A stretch of 64,000 nt of DNA, taken from the NCBI GenBank assembly GCA_019775845.1, contig JADQAV010000007.1, positions 434,390 through 498,389 of the forward strand. The letters are read 5' to 3'. Position 1 is the first letter of the stretch; the number at the start of each line of letters is the position of its first letter. Under the pieces are notes generated by a model. That model had not been told where the DNA came from, made no database searches, and was given only the letters and a program-made list of their open reading frames with translations. A program made the translations under genes and the position numbers. Below are positions 11,245 to 22,180 of the stretch, piece after piece. Origin of the DNA: Myrmaecium sp. VS I D KN 1 (taxonomy: Eukaryota > Ascomycota > Dothideomycetes > Valsariales > Valsariaceae).

Positions 11245-12470
11245 TCAAAACACATCTTCCATCCTCACATCCGCCTTCGCAGGCTCCACCGCCGCCGACA
11301 CAGCTCCCATCGTGGCGACGGAGTCAGCGCCCACCATCTCCGTCTCCGCCACATCCTCCCCAATAAACACACCAAAGCCCCCGAAAGCCTCATACAGCGC
11401 TCGCGTGTAGTACTCGCGTAGGTCGTAGCCTCCAGCCATGTGCTGCGGGTCCTTCTCCACGCTGTCCAGCCACTCCCAGTCATAGTGGTCTTGAAGGACG
11501 AAGTATTCCCCTTCCACGGTGACGCCGTCGAAGGGATCGAATGGCTTCTCCGCAACCGGGGCGACCTTCTTCTTCAGACCCTTGAAGGCGAAACCACTAT
11601 CTGCAGCGCCGTTGGTGGAGGTAATTGACGAGGGCGTATCTGCTCCACCGTTCCGCTTCCTCTCTGCCGCCATCCTTTGGGCCAGACTCTTCTTTAGCAC
11701 GACCCGCCCTTGTGAAGCTATTTGGTCGGCATTGCCCTCCCCGGATGCGAGTTGGTTGATGACGTTGGACCGGGCCTGGTTCTTCGCGCGCAGCTCTTGC
11801 TCGTCTGCTTCCCGGGCGGCACGTCTCCGTTCCAGGGCTTGAGCGGCGTCCGCTTCCTCTCGTGCGCGTCGCGCAAGTTCTTCCTGTTGGGAGAAGCTTT
11901 CGTTGTTGAGGATCTCCGCTTGGTGTTGCGCTTGGTATGCTCGAATCTTGGCTTCCGTCTCTTCCACGTCGATTTTGTTGATGAGGTTGAAGGTCATGTC
12001 TTCGACTTCGTTCAGGTAGTTGTTATAGTCCATCAGGGTCTCGAATTCGTCTTCGCGGCGGTTGAAGCTAGTTGATGTCAGTGAAGCACGGATGACTCGA
12101 AATGCTTCGCATACATTTTGGCCATCCTCTTCCGTATATCCACCTCCCGCTCAACTTTCAGATCCTCGAACTTCTGTGGTCGGAACTTGTTCTTTCGTAA
12201 CGTTTTCTTGCAGCCCACGATGGGACAAGGCGCCGGACCACGCGTGAATATCCGCTCAACGCACGCCTGGCACATTTTGTGGTAGCATTCCGGATTGATG
12301 AGGTATTTCATGTCGTTGTTCAGATATCGTCGCGCTTTGCACACAGGGCAGACATCGTCTGGCATGTTGTCAGCGAGCTGTAGGCTTGACAGCTGCCCTC
12401 CAAGGACCTCACCATCCTCTCCCGCCCGCCTGGGCGACGTTGCGCTGCCGCGCTGCGCGACTCGTGACAT
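11245..12470 (-). CDS. TFB3: TFIIH subunit Tfb3 / CAK assembly factor MAT1
   Basis: Three exons, 12470-12413, 12358-12115 and 12067-11245, encode 374 residues. The N-terminal RING is C3HC4-like: CPVCKARRYLNNDMKYL, then CYHKMCQACV and CPIVGC, followed by the conserved LRKNKFRPQKFEDLKVE. Removing the 47-nt intron at 12068-12114 gives KRMAKIFNRREDEFETLMDY, as expected for the family; removing the 54-nt intron at 12359-12412 places an acidic residue run just before the RING. A coiled-coil, Glu/Ala-rich middle follows, and the C-terminal part is hydrophobic. The protein bridges the CDK-activating kinase (Kin28/Ccl1) to core TFIIH in transcription and repair. The first 19 codons (start at 12470) are the least certain part; an upstream in-frame extension exists. 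Divergent from URI/Bud27 with 446 bp between starts. Confidence 0.92.
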
Positions 12471-12916
12471 TCTCAATGCTGCTGGCTCCTGCCGAAGGTG
12501 TAAAACGAAGCGCGTACAAAGCGCCTCCCCTCCGCTGCTGCTGGATGCTCCCGTACAGTGGAGCGCAGGCTTTGTTTGTCTTGAGTGAGCGCAGCTGGTA
12601 TCACGAGGAAGACTCGCTTCCCAGGCAGATTGAAGGTGAGAGTGACGTCCTCGAAAGAACACCGTGAAGGGTAAGTGAGTCCAGCAATGGTTGATATGTA
12701 ATGTCGCGGATGGTCGGGGATGAGCACGGGCCAAGGTGCCTGAACCCTTGTTCCGATCATCGCCTCCCGTCCCGTCCGGACGCTTGGCTTCGAAGATTCT
12801 CTTTTCCGGCGAGATTCTTGGGGCGATCTTCACTCTTCTTCCGCATTCCTCACAATTCCCGCCTTTGATTTCCTAGCCTCACCACGTCTCGTGCCAGACG
12901 GACTGCCCTACAGAAG

Positions 12917-14999
12917 ATGGCGAGCACCTCCAACGACACTCTTGCAAGCCTGGAGCGCCATCGGCAGCGTTTGGAAGAGCAGGTGGCGAAGCTCCGCAAG
13001 TCGCTGCAGCATTGGCAGACTTGGGAGTTTGAATATGAGGGCCTCCGCGAAGAAATCATGCGTGCCGGGAGCGAGCCGACAACGGAGCAGATGATTGAAG
13101 TTGGAACGGCTTTCGGCGGCGAACTCGTCAACGAAAAAGGTATGCTCGCGATATCTCAGGCGTTGAAGTTCGACGAACTAAGAATCTCTAGAGATCAAAG
13201 AGTTGGTTGGGTTTGAGAAAGGTCCTCTGCGGAGCGCTGAGCAGGTCTGTAACCTAATCGCTAGACGAGTCGACTACGTTCAGCAAAATGTTCGCACGGT
13301 GCAAAAACAATTGGACACAGCGGAGAAGAAGTTGCAGACTGCCATCGAAGTCACGGAGCCAATGCTGAATGATGAGCACGGCCTACCTCTTACGGAGATC
13401 AGGGAAGAGCTGGACGAGGAAGGAAATGTCCTATCCCACGAACTGACAAACCCGGGTCGGGCTGGACCCCAGATAATTGATGCACTAAGGAAAGCCGGTC
13501 TCACAGATTTAGATGGAAATGAAGATGGAGAGAAGAAGCAGCCGGAAAAGGATGCGGACTCGGACTCCAAAGGTTCTCTGGAATCTGGCACCCCCAAGCC
13601 AGCAGCGCCGCAAATTTCTGCTTCCGAAAACGTGCAGAAGAAGGCCGAGCCTTTGCCACAGCCAAAGGCTGAACCCGTCTCCTCATCTCAATCGTCTACT
13701 GCCGAGAAGCCAAAGAAGAAGGGTGTATCTTTCGCGGAGAAGACTGAAGAGCGTGAGATACCAGCCCGTCACACGCCTCTTGAGAAGACTCCCGCGGCGT
13801 CGAGGGATATCAATTTCGCTCACGGTTCTTTCTATGAGGGCTCGAGAATCTACGAATTGGATGATGATGACAATCTCATTGGCACAACGCCTATAATTCC
13901 CAAGGACGAATCCCCTGAGGATGCTGAATTACGCAGAGAGATGCTCCAGTATTCCTTATCCGAGGTCGGCGCCGTAGTCGCCGAAATAGACCTGGATGAA
14001 GGGTCGGATTGGGATGACGATGATGATTACGAATACGACGAAGACGAAGAGATGCTTGACAATGAAGAGAGCGAGGAAGAAGACCAATTTGGTCGTAGCA
14101 CACGGCCGGTAATCACGGAAGATTACAGGAAGGAGATGCTTGCTCTGGAGGAGAAGCTCAATGCTCGTATGTTGGAGAATCTAGGCCCAAGGCCTGAAGG
14201 GAATCCACTCTATGAGTATGCCACGGATCTCAAGACTCTCCGCATCCAGAAGGATGACGAATTCGAGAAGAAGTTGTCGAATAACGAGTCCTCTGGCCAA
14301 AAGGAGGAGGTCGCTACTATGGAGAAACCCAAGGAGCAGCCTCCGAAAGCACTTCAGGATGAAAGTGCAGAGGCACCGATGAGGAAGGGGGTACGCTTCG
14401 CTGACTCGTTGGATATTTCTTCGGCGCCGGAGTCCAAGGTTGCTTCAACCCGGCCTATGGCAAAGGAGAACAAGCCAGTGAACAGCCCCATCTCCGACAC
14501 GGTTGTCGAGCGCGCGCCTACTGCTCCTAGCGCCCCAGCTTCCGCTTCGAAGCCGGCAAAGGTCTCTCGTTTCAAGGCTGCGAGAAAAGGCCCTTCCCTT
14601 CCTGAGAACCCTGGTCCAGCCTCTGCTCCCTCTCCTGCCGCCAGAGGTCCATCTACGCCCTTCACCGGCCAAATTCAGGAGGCTAAAAAGTCCGAACAAC
14701 CTCGCTACACGCCGGAAGGGCCGCCAGGTCGCACTCTTGCACCTCAAGTCATCGAGCGCGATGTGCCAGAGGACGCAGAGCCGCCGGACGAGGACGGGCT
14801 AGATCCTGCCTTGCTGCAACAGGAAGTGGCGACTGAGTACTACAGGCTGAGAAATAAGATGATACAACAACAGGAGGGAGGCTTCATGCCGAGTCTCGAA
14901 GAAAAGGAGGCCCCGCTGATGGAGGAGACTCCCGAAGGAAAGGTGAAGAAGGTGAGTAGGTTCAAGGCCGCTCGACTGGGAAAGACGGGTTTCCATTGA
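12917..14999 (+). CDS. BUD27: Unconventional prefoldin URI / Bud27
   Basis: Exons 12917-13139 and 13192-14999 encode 676 residues. Residues 1-130 form an alpha-type prefoldin coiled coil; the 52-nt intron joins G|AG to give NEKEIKELVGFEKGPL. The long acidic, Ser/Pro-rich middle contains two RVxF-like motifs, KGVSF and KGVRF. VSRFKAAR occurs twice, the second copy ending the protein; this matches the fungal DUF3835/Bud27 C-terminal region. URI/Bud27 is a cytoplasmic scaffold with R2TP/prefoldin-like partners and helps assemble RNA polymerases through Rpb5; human URI binds PP1. The neighbouring divergent gene also encodes a transcription factor subunit, which may be coincidence. Confidence 0.88.
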
Positions 15000-16060
15000 T
15001 CGAATCTGGCTCGCGTACGATATTATCAATGAAGATTCGCGAGGCTACCTTTTTGGCGGGTAAGGTTTTGACCGTCCTAGCTTTCCTTGCTCTCTTCTTG
15101 CGTGATTCTCCCTGATTACTTCGCTGCTTGTTCGGAACGGTCTAGGTACATGAGCGATTCGCATCTTCTTTCTATGGCTCGCTCATTCAGACACCTTGTT
15201 CCAAGAGTGAGTTTCAAGCTGGGCTCTCTGACGCGGTTTGCCTTGGGCCCTCTCCGTTTAGGGGAGGGCCGTTTCAGTGGATCCCGCGATTCGTTTCACC
15301 CCGTACATACATCACACGTTCAATCTGCTTGTTAGATGTGGCGTTTTTGCCTTTGTTCTTATGGATATTCATCAAAGCATTATATGCTATCTCGTCAAAC
15401 GAATCTTGAGGTCCCCATTCAATGGCATCGCCAGTGATCAATGTCAGGCACTTCTTCCCTACTAATCCGCCTTCTCTAGTCAATCCGGCTCGGGACGCAC
15501 TGTCTATGCTACACCTTCCTCTTTCCCCACCGCGCTACCGTGTCAAGCAAACGCTCACAGGATCCTGGTGCCTCTCCACTTGCCCTTTCGCGAGGACAGT
15601 CAAGGTGTGCATGACTGACTCTACTGCGTAGGGCAATCGAATGGGTGGATGCGATTAAACATCATTAAGGGGACAGAGAGAGGGTGAGAGGTCAACGGCG
15701 AATGCTGATTTGCTTAGGGGGATGGCGGCGTCTCGGTTGAAGCCGTTGCTTTGATTTATTGCGGAGCGATAAAAGGACGGCAACGAGAATTTAATGTATC
15801 CATCCCAATGTATCGACCATCGCCTCCCTTCTGACATATCTACAACAAACCTGGAGCTCCGAGACCTGCTCGAGACGTGAAACAATCCAATCCGCGATCT
15901 CTAATGGTAACTCTACTGTTGGTCTTCCGATTTCATTATCAATCTAATGATGGATTAAGACATACGGCGGTTGGATACAAACTCATAAGCTTGACTTCCG
16001 CTTCTCCCACTTGACGTGCTTTTCCAGAACCAAGATGCGTCTTAATGGTCTGGGGTCTTA

Positions 16061-16346
16061 CTCCGTGATATCGAAAGTTAATCAACCACTAATCTGGTAT
16101 AATATTCTTCCGATCGGACCTCCGACCTCCGATAAAATCTAGCTGTTCTAAGATAGAGGTTTAATCCTAAATTAAAGAAGAACGCTTTAATATTTTAGGA
16201 AGTAAAATAGATAGGCTTATTCTTTAGAGCCTAGAATATAATCAGTAAAATTCCCAGCCTGATTTAATAAGTGATTATTTTATTAAGAATTTTTGATGTT
16301 CTGGCACGTGAATTGCCCCACTTGAATAACTTTCGATATCACGGAG
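16061..16346. mobile_element. MITE, Tc1/mariner-like (TA-flanked, ~25-bp TIRs)
   Basis: The ends 16061-16080 (CTCCGTGATATCGAAAGTTA) and 16327-16346 are exact reverse complements over 20 bp; four further inner bases pair after one mismatch. TA lies immediately outside each end (16059-16060 and 16347-16348), as expected for the target duplication of Tc1/mariner-superfamily elements. The 286-bp body is A/T-rich, has internal inverted segments (TCCTAAATTAAAG against CTTTAATATTTTAGGA) and no coding capacity, so it would be non-autonomous. The A/T richness could reflect repeat-induced point mutation or age. The superfamily call rests on TA and element shape only. Confidence 0.78.
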
Positions 16347-16566
16347 TACAGACCTTTATTGTCGGGTCAGTTCGGACGAGTAAGATATATTTCGATTGCC
16401 AGGCACGGAGAGAAGAAAAGCACGACATAAAGAAAACGTGTTGCACGTCGGTTTTTTCGTTAGAGCACCAAAATCTCTACGCCAGTACCATCCACCTCTC
16501 GCGTGAAGTGACGTCCGCTCTCCAGATTTTTGACAGAGATATCTCGAGATGACTGCCAATATCCAT

Positions 16567-16567
<1 letters not shown>

Positions 16568-16654
<87 letters not shown>

Positions 16655-16694
16655 TTAGTACTGCGGGGGNNCCCCCCCCCCCCCCCCCCCCCCC
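16568..16694. repeat. Poly-G / poly-C tract around an assembly gap
   Basis: A run of about 86 G is followed by ATTAGTACTGC, five G, two N and 23 C grading into C/T-rich sequence. A pure G run this long next to N bases and opposing C is most easily explained as a sequencing or assembly artefact at a join between contigs, although a real G/C tract that stalled polymerase cannot be excluded. Confidence 0.85.
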
Positions 16695-16983
16695 TCCCCC
16701 TCCTTCTCCCAAGGAAGCCTGTCAAACCACAATCATTGCTTTTCCAACGTTCTCTGAATGGATAAAGATAGGAAACTCTTTCTATCCTCGCTCCCGTAAG
16801 CTCCCCCACCATCATGCCGCCTCATTTCGGTACGTAAGTCATGTCAAGGAAGGAGAGGTTGCCCCTCCAAACCTCCGAGCGATGCAGAAATGCTAGGAAG
16901 AAAAACACCTTGAGGGTGATGTTCGGTTATGCATGGATCAATCGCGACCGGAGACCCCATCGTTCAAGTATCGATTTCCCGCT

Positions 16984-19263
16984 TTACAAAGCGATCTTGT
17001 CGGTCTCATCGGTAATAAGCTTAGTGATCTTGCCGATAGCGATGGTTTGACCCTAGAAATATAACAGTCAGCTAATCAAGTATGCTCTGGGTGAGAAATT
17101 GCTGTGTCTTACCTGATCTCTCAGTGTGAAACGACCAAGCTGTGGGTAGTCCTCAAAGCGCTCCACACAGACGCTGCCAGCAGCACCGGTGACCTCCAAA
17201 CGGGCGATGATGCTCATGCCCTTAGTGGCAAACCCAGGAGGCCTCTTGCTCTTTCTGCCAGTGCCCTTCTCGAGCTTGTGCAGGAGAGCAGCGAATGTAA
17301 CTTCTTCGGTGGCAGAATGCACGTGCATAACACAGTTGAACCCGGCGGAAAGAATACTCTTGATGTCGAGCAGGACAATCTGCGCCTCGAACTGGCTGAC
17401 GCAGTGGACGGGTCGCTTTGGCGAGCAGAGCACGAAACCGGGCAAGATATCTTCCTCCTCAACGCCACGGATGCGGATGCGGACTTGTTCACCGCAGGTG
17501 GCGTGCGGAATTTCCTCCTCCGTCTCGCCGTAGAGGGCAGAGATGGTGACGCTTTCTCGGTTAGGCATCATCAGGTACTTGCCATCCTTCTTGATCACAC
17601 CGGACTCGATCTTGCCTTCGATCATGGTGCCCATGTCGCGGTACTTGGCGGCAATAGGCATCATGAAGGGAGCATTGACCTTGCGCTCAAGCGTCTGCAT
17701 CCCATCGAGTTGCTCAAGCAGAGAAGGGCCGTCGTACCAAGGGCAGACATCCTTGGGAATACGGTCCTTAATCCCCATGCCGGTTTGCGCAGAGACGGGC
17801 ATCAATGTGAGGTCAGTCTTCGGGTTGTAGCCAACACCCTTCAAGAAAAGAACGAGCTTGGAGGTACACTCCTTGTAGCGCTCCTCGCTCCAGTTGACAG
17901 TAGGGTCGTCCATCTTGTTTACAACCACGATGAGCTTGTTGACGCCCTGAGTCTTGGCCAACATAGCGTGCTCTCGAGTTTGGCCACCCTTCTCGAAACC
18001 GGTCTCGTATTCACCCTTGCGGGCGGAAATGACAAGAACACCAACATCGGCTTGGGAAGCACCGCCAATCATGTTCGGAACAAAGGTCTTGTGCCCAGGA
18101 GCGTCGAGGATTGAGTAGCGCCGCTTCTCAGTCTCGAAGAACCCTCTACCGACCTCGACAGTTTTACCCTTAGAGCGCTCTTCCTTGGTAAGATCAAGGG
18201 CCCAGGAAAGGTACCAAGTTTCACGGCCGGCCTCCTTGGCCTCTCTCTTGTACTTCTCCATAGTACGCTCATCTACCATACCGGTGGCATAGAGGATACT
18301 GCCGCCAAGAGTGGACTTCCCCGCATCAACGTGGCCCAAGAAAATGACGTTAACGTGTTCCTTGCCATACATGTCAGCAAGGACCGCCTCATCGACCTCT
18401 TCAGCCTGCTCTTTTGCCACAGCCTCCGCTTCACGGGCTTCCCTCTTCTCCTGAGACCGCGTCGGGCTGTTCCTACCGGAGGATGGTGTGGGAGAGGTCC
18501 TTCCATCTTTCTTCGCAGCAGCTGCCGCAGGTCCAGCCGCTTCACCAGTCTTCTCGATAGCCTTGGCGGCGGTGACCTTAGAGCCGGCCTGAGCTTCATC
18601 TTTGTTGGCGGCCTCCTTTGCCGTTGGGGCGGGTGACGGGACACCCAGGCTGAGAACCTTCGTCTTGCCTGCGGTCTCGAGCTTAGGCGCTGCGGTATCC
18701 GCTCCGATGGTAAGGACCTTGGTTTTAGGGGACTCCGAGCCGATCGAGAGAACCTTGGCCTTTGGTACAGGGTTTGAAGCCACCTTGGCGTCGGGTGCTG
18801 GGGCAGCGGGCGCACTTTCCGACGGCGCGGAGGGCGCGGCGTTGTCACCAGCCTGAGGCCGCTTTGCAATCACGGGGGTTTGCCTTGGCTGATTTTGCTG
18901 GAGGCCCTGCTGGTCATAACCGGCATATTGTTGTCCATAGGCGCCACCGTACCCTTGCTGTTGGTAACCCTGCTGACCATACTGGTTGTACTGGCCATAC
19001 GCTTGCTGTCCATACTGCGGGTAGCCTCCGTATCCTTGTTGACCGTAGTATTGGCCGTATTGTTGGCTGTATCCACCATATTGTCCGTAGCCTCCAGCGC
19101 CAGGTGTGAATGACTGGGCGCCAGGGGTGAAGCTGCTGGCACCTGGACGGAATGTGTTGGGCGCGGCGGGATTTCCGAAGTTCAGACTCTGTCGAGTTTG
19201 CTGGGCGAGGTTGTGATCTTCCTGCGCATCTTTGTCATCCTCCCAGGAGTTGAGGTCGGCCAT
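16984..19263 (-). CDS. SUP35: Translation termination factor eRF3 (Sup35)
   Basis: Exons 19263-17113 and 17052-16984 encode 739 residues. Residues 45-125 are a Gln/Tyr/Gly-rich prion-like domain with QYGQ/GGYxQ-type repeats. Residues 165-210 hold three KVL(S/T)(I/L)G repeats, followed by a charged M-like region. The GTPase starts near residue 302: GHVDAGKST (310-318), DAPGH, NKMDD, then the EF-Tu-like domains 2 and 3. The 60-nt terminal intron must be removed to give FTLRDQGQTIAIGKITKL at the C-terminus. eRF3 works with eRF1 in GTP-dependent peptide release in the cytosol. The start is the MADLN Met in an AAAATGG context. The N-domain has a PAM2-like SLNFGNPAAPNTFRP, which might bind Pab1; that is inference. 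Confidence 0.96.
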
Positions 19264-19879
19264 TTTTGAAGAGCGGGGTGTGGGTTCGAGGACAGACTGG
19301 CGGTATATATCAGCGGCCGATCTATGAAGTCCGGTGGCGGATATGAGGATATACAAGGGGCCACCAGAATAGCGTAGAGGAGATGAGGAGGCGAGAAGAA
19401 CAGAGGACTTACTGGAAGCCGCCGTGGCCGTTAGAACTTATCACGAAGTCAGGTTGGGCTCAGGACCGCAGGCAGGTTGCCTGGTGGGGGAGGCATAAAG
19501 CTCTGATTTTCATAACCGGTCAGATCACGTGCTGATAGGGTTATGCAACCGTGCATAAGTGGTTCATGGAGAACATAAATACTATTTAGTACCAACGTGA
19601 ACTGCTCTCTTTGTACAGGGCGACAAGGCATCAACAACTTGAAACAATCACCAAAACGGCCGCCCAACCACATGCAACTTCTCACTCTGCTACAGTCACG
19701 CCCTGAGTTTCTCTTTCCTCCACGACTTTCACGCAATTATGTGTCTATGAGCTCTGTTTCTTTGTCTTCCCGGCTATATAATTCTCCTCATCTCCCCAGT
19801 CCTTGAGTTCCTACAGTCAAGTCACAGTCTTTTCGAAATTGCTTCTTAGTTGGCAACGGACGAGCTACAGTCAGTCAAC
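19264..19879. promoter_or_regulatory. Shared divergent promoter region, SUP35 / YRB30-like
   Basis: 616 bp separate the two start codons. The plus-strand side is C/T-rich with a TATATAA-like element near 19775. No specific factor site is claimed. Confidence 0.45.
19322..19412 (-). other. Possible 5'-UTR intron of SUP35
   Basis: On the minus strand GTAAGT begins at 19412 and TTCATAG ends at 19322, 58 nt before the start codon. Size and donor are good; the branch point is weak. Confidence 0.4.
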
Positions 19880-22180
19880 ATGGACATTATCCTCTCAAAA
19901 GTCACTCAGCAGGCTATGAACTATGCCATCCGCTCCGGCATCACGATCACCAGTGGCTACGCGATACAGCAATGTTCAAGGCTGCTTAGGACGGTGAAAG
20001 GTACCGAGAGAGAAGAGCTAGCAGCGCTTCGACTACGCCTCGAGAGCAAGATCAGGATCATATCTCCAGCGATCGACATGATTGAACTCATTGCGGCGCG
20101 CGGAAACACGTCGCTGGAATCGGCAGTTACCTTAACCAAAGAACTACGGTGGGAAATCCAGTCCCTTGGGGTACGCTTAGCTAGGGCAGCTGGCGAGGAA
20201 GAGTTGGCGCGGAGAGGCAGTTCCAGAGCAAAAACACCACAGCAAAACCAGGAGGAGCTCAAACGCATCATCGCTGACATTAAGACGCTTTTGGACCGAA
20301 TAGAGGATGCGGTCCCACTGATCAACCTGGCTATTACCACGTCTGGGGTTAACCTATCCACATCGCTCCCAGCGACAGTCTCTCCCTCTCGACTCCTGCA
20401 GGCTAGCGCATTCCTGACGGCTGGCGACAGCCAGTACAACATGAATGTGTCACGGGCCGTGCAGATTGGGCCGGTCTTCACACTTTCCATGTACATGCTT
20501 TTCGCCGGCCATGCATATCGACCTCACGATGTGGCAGGGATCCGAGAAACCACTTGGAAAGAGGTAATCCACAAAGCTCGCCTGAAGATCCTTCGCGTAC
20601 CCCTCGATGAAATATATGAGCATCCTGCAGCCGACGGCGGACCGACTCGGCGCCCGCACAATCTGCCCAATGGAACATCAACCCCCACAAGCATACCCTC
20701 TGAAGGAAGAGCAAACGAGTTTGCCTACCAGATCTCTATAGTCGAGGACCTAGACGATGACCGAGTACATACCTTCGAAGAGAACGAACTACAGCCGGGA
20801 CCTTACGATGACGTTTCTCTGGCCGGTATTCGTGAGATCCTGCCTGTGCACGAGATTTCGAAGATCTTCTATGCGGATACCGGCAAAATCCTCAATATAG
20901 GTTCCGAGGGTGAGAGCAATAATCCAATCCTACTTTTGAAGCGGGATCCCAACGCCCCGCCACCACGCCGCATGTTGGAGATGAGGCAGAGCGGCAGTTG
21001 GTACGACGAGGATTTCATCGAGGAACAGCAACTCGAGGAACCGGACGAGCAGTCCGAGCTAGACGCGCAAATCCTCAGGGACGCTACACCCGGAGGTTCT
21101 CGTCCTGAAGAAGACCATGAAGCACATGAAGACGCCCATCCTTGGAGACTACCACCCAATCTAGACCCGGAATGGATCGCATTCGAAGTCTACACGGAGG
21201 AACCAGATACTGACGACGAAGCGGATGAAACTGAGATTGCCGCCAGCACACCTCCTCCTTCAGCCGGCCGCGGCACATCACGCTCCATGTCCCACGACAT
21301 CGCCTCTTTCCTTTCCAGCATGACCCTTCGCTCCATGACCCCGACCGCCGATCCCTCGCCGAATCAGGCCGTCGTCCCCTCTCCGCAGAAGGCGACCTCA
21401 TCCTCGATCCCCGCCCTCCGCACGTCACTCTCGCTACTCGAAATGCTCATCCGCCTCACCGCTCTCCAACAATTCCAGCAGTGTTCACACCTCGCCATCC
21501 CCGACGAGCTACTCACCTTCTTCCTCAGCGAATCCGCCACCGTCGGCGCCGGCGGCGACGCCGAGCTCCGCCGCCGCGTGCGTCGGGACGCCGCGCGCCA
21601 CATCGGCTTCGACCCGTACGACGAGTCGCCGATCAAGCGGCGCGGGGAAGAGTACCTGGAGGCGGCCGCGCACCGCGGCGAAGCGGGGCTGCCGGAGGAC
21701 GGGAGCGAGGACATCGCGACGGCGCGCTCGCCGCTGTACCGCCACGATCTCGACGCCGATTACCCGCCCTATCGCACGCCGGGCTCGGCCGCGTCGGACG
21801 GGCGGTATCGGTACGCGTCGCCGTATTCGCCGCGCGGGTCGCCGGCGCCCACGCCGACCGGCACCGGCAGCCGGCCGGGCTCGTCGAGCTCGAGGGATGT
21901 GCCGTTGCCGTCGCGAGAGGGCGGCTTTTCGGAGCTGCAGCAGCTGCAGCAGCAGCAGTATGCGCAGCGAGATCCGAGACTGAGCGCCTTGGGTGCTGGA
22001 AGCAGCCCGAGTCCGCTGTTGAGGAAAGTGGCGACCGGTGGCGGTACCAGCGGCAGTGCCGGTTTCCCGAGCAGGAGGACGGGAGCGGGATTGAGCTCAT
22101 CACGGCGGGGTGAGGAAGATAGAAGGGTCAGTGGGGGTTCAGGAATCCATACGCCGCCGAGCAGTACTCGAAAGGCCTGA
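19880..22180 (+). CDS. RanGTP-binding protein, Yrb30-like
   Basis: A single exon of 766 residues starts at the ATG at 19880 (MDIILSKVTQQAMNYAIRSG). The N-terminal 400 residues match my recollection of the fungal RanGTP-binding family typified by yeast Yrb30, including ITITSGYAIQQC, a helical region with conserved LLDRIEDAVPLI, and FTLSMYMLFAGHAYRP. An acidic, Ser-rich linker follows, then a helical block around nt 21420-21700 (LEMLIRLTALQQFQQCSHL), and a Pro/Ser/Gly-rich tail. Yrb30 binds Ran-GTP and inhibits RanGAP-stimulated hydrolysis, so a role in nuclear transport is inferred. The tail from 21700 onward is unusually G/C-rich and low complexity. Confidence 0.75.
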   Translation: MDIILSKVTQQAMNYAIRSGITITSGYAIQQCSRLLRTVKGTEREELAALRLRLESKIRIISPAIDMIELIAARGNTSLESAVTLTKELRWEIQSLGVRLARAAGEEELARRGSSRAKTPQQNQEELKRIIADIKTLLDRIEDAVPLINLAITTSGVNLSTSLPATVSPSRLLQASAFLTAGDSQYNMNVSRAVQIGPVFTLSMYMLFAGHAYRPHDVAGIRETTWKEVIHKARLKILRVPLDEIYEHPAADGGPTRRPHNLPNGTSTPTSIPSEGRANEFAYQISIVEDLDDDRVHTFEENELQPGPYDDVSLAGIREILPVHEISKIFYADTGKILNIGSEGESNNPILLLKRDPNAPPPRRMLEMRQSGSWYDEDFIEEQQLEEPDEQSELDAQILRDATPGGSRPEEDHEAHEDAHPWRLPPNLDPEWIAFEVYTEEPDTDDEADETEIAASTPPPSAGRGTSRSMSHDIASFLSSMTLRSMTPTADPSPNQAVVPSPQKATSSSIPALRTSLSLLEMLIRLTALQQFQQCSHLAIPDELLTFFLSESATVGAGGDAELRRRVRRDAARHIGFDPYDESPIKRRGEEYLEAAAHRGEAGLPEDGSEDIATARSPLYRHDLDADYPPYRTPGSAASDGRYRYASPYSPRGSPAPTPTGTGSRPGSSSSRDVPLPSREGGFSELQQLQQQQYAQRDPRLSALGAGSSPSPLLRKVATGGGTSGSAGFPSRRTGAGLSSSRRGEEDRRVSGGSGIHTPPSSTRKA

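Larger units (their letters stand above)
15000..16983. other. 2-kb gene-free block with MITE and assembly gap
   Basis: Between the convergent 3' ends of URI/Bud27 and Sup35. 15000-15900 has ordinary composition with no credible frame. 15900-16350 is markedly A/T-rich and holds the MITE. 16568-16694 is a homopolymer tract around two undetermined bases. Confidence 0.7.

Noticed and set aside
16356-16896. Polyglycine and polyproline frames
   Set aside because: They are translations of the poly-G/poly-C tract across an assembly gap.
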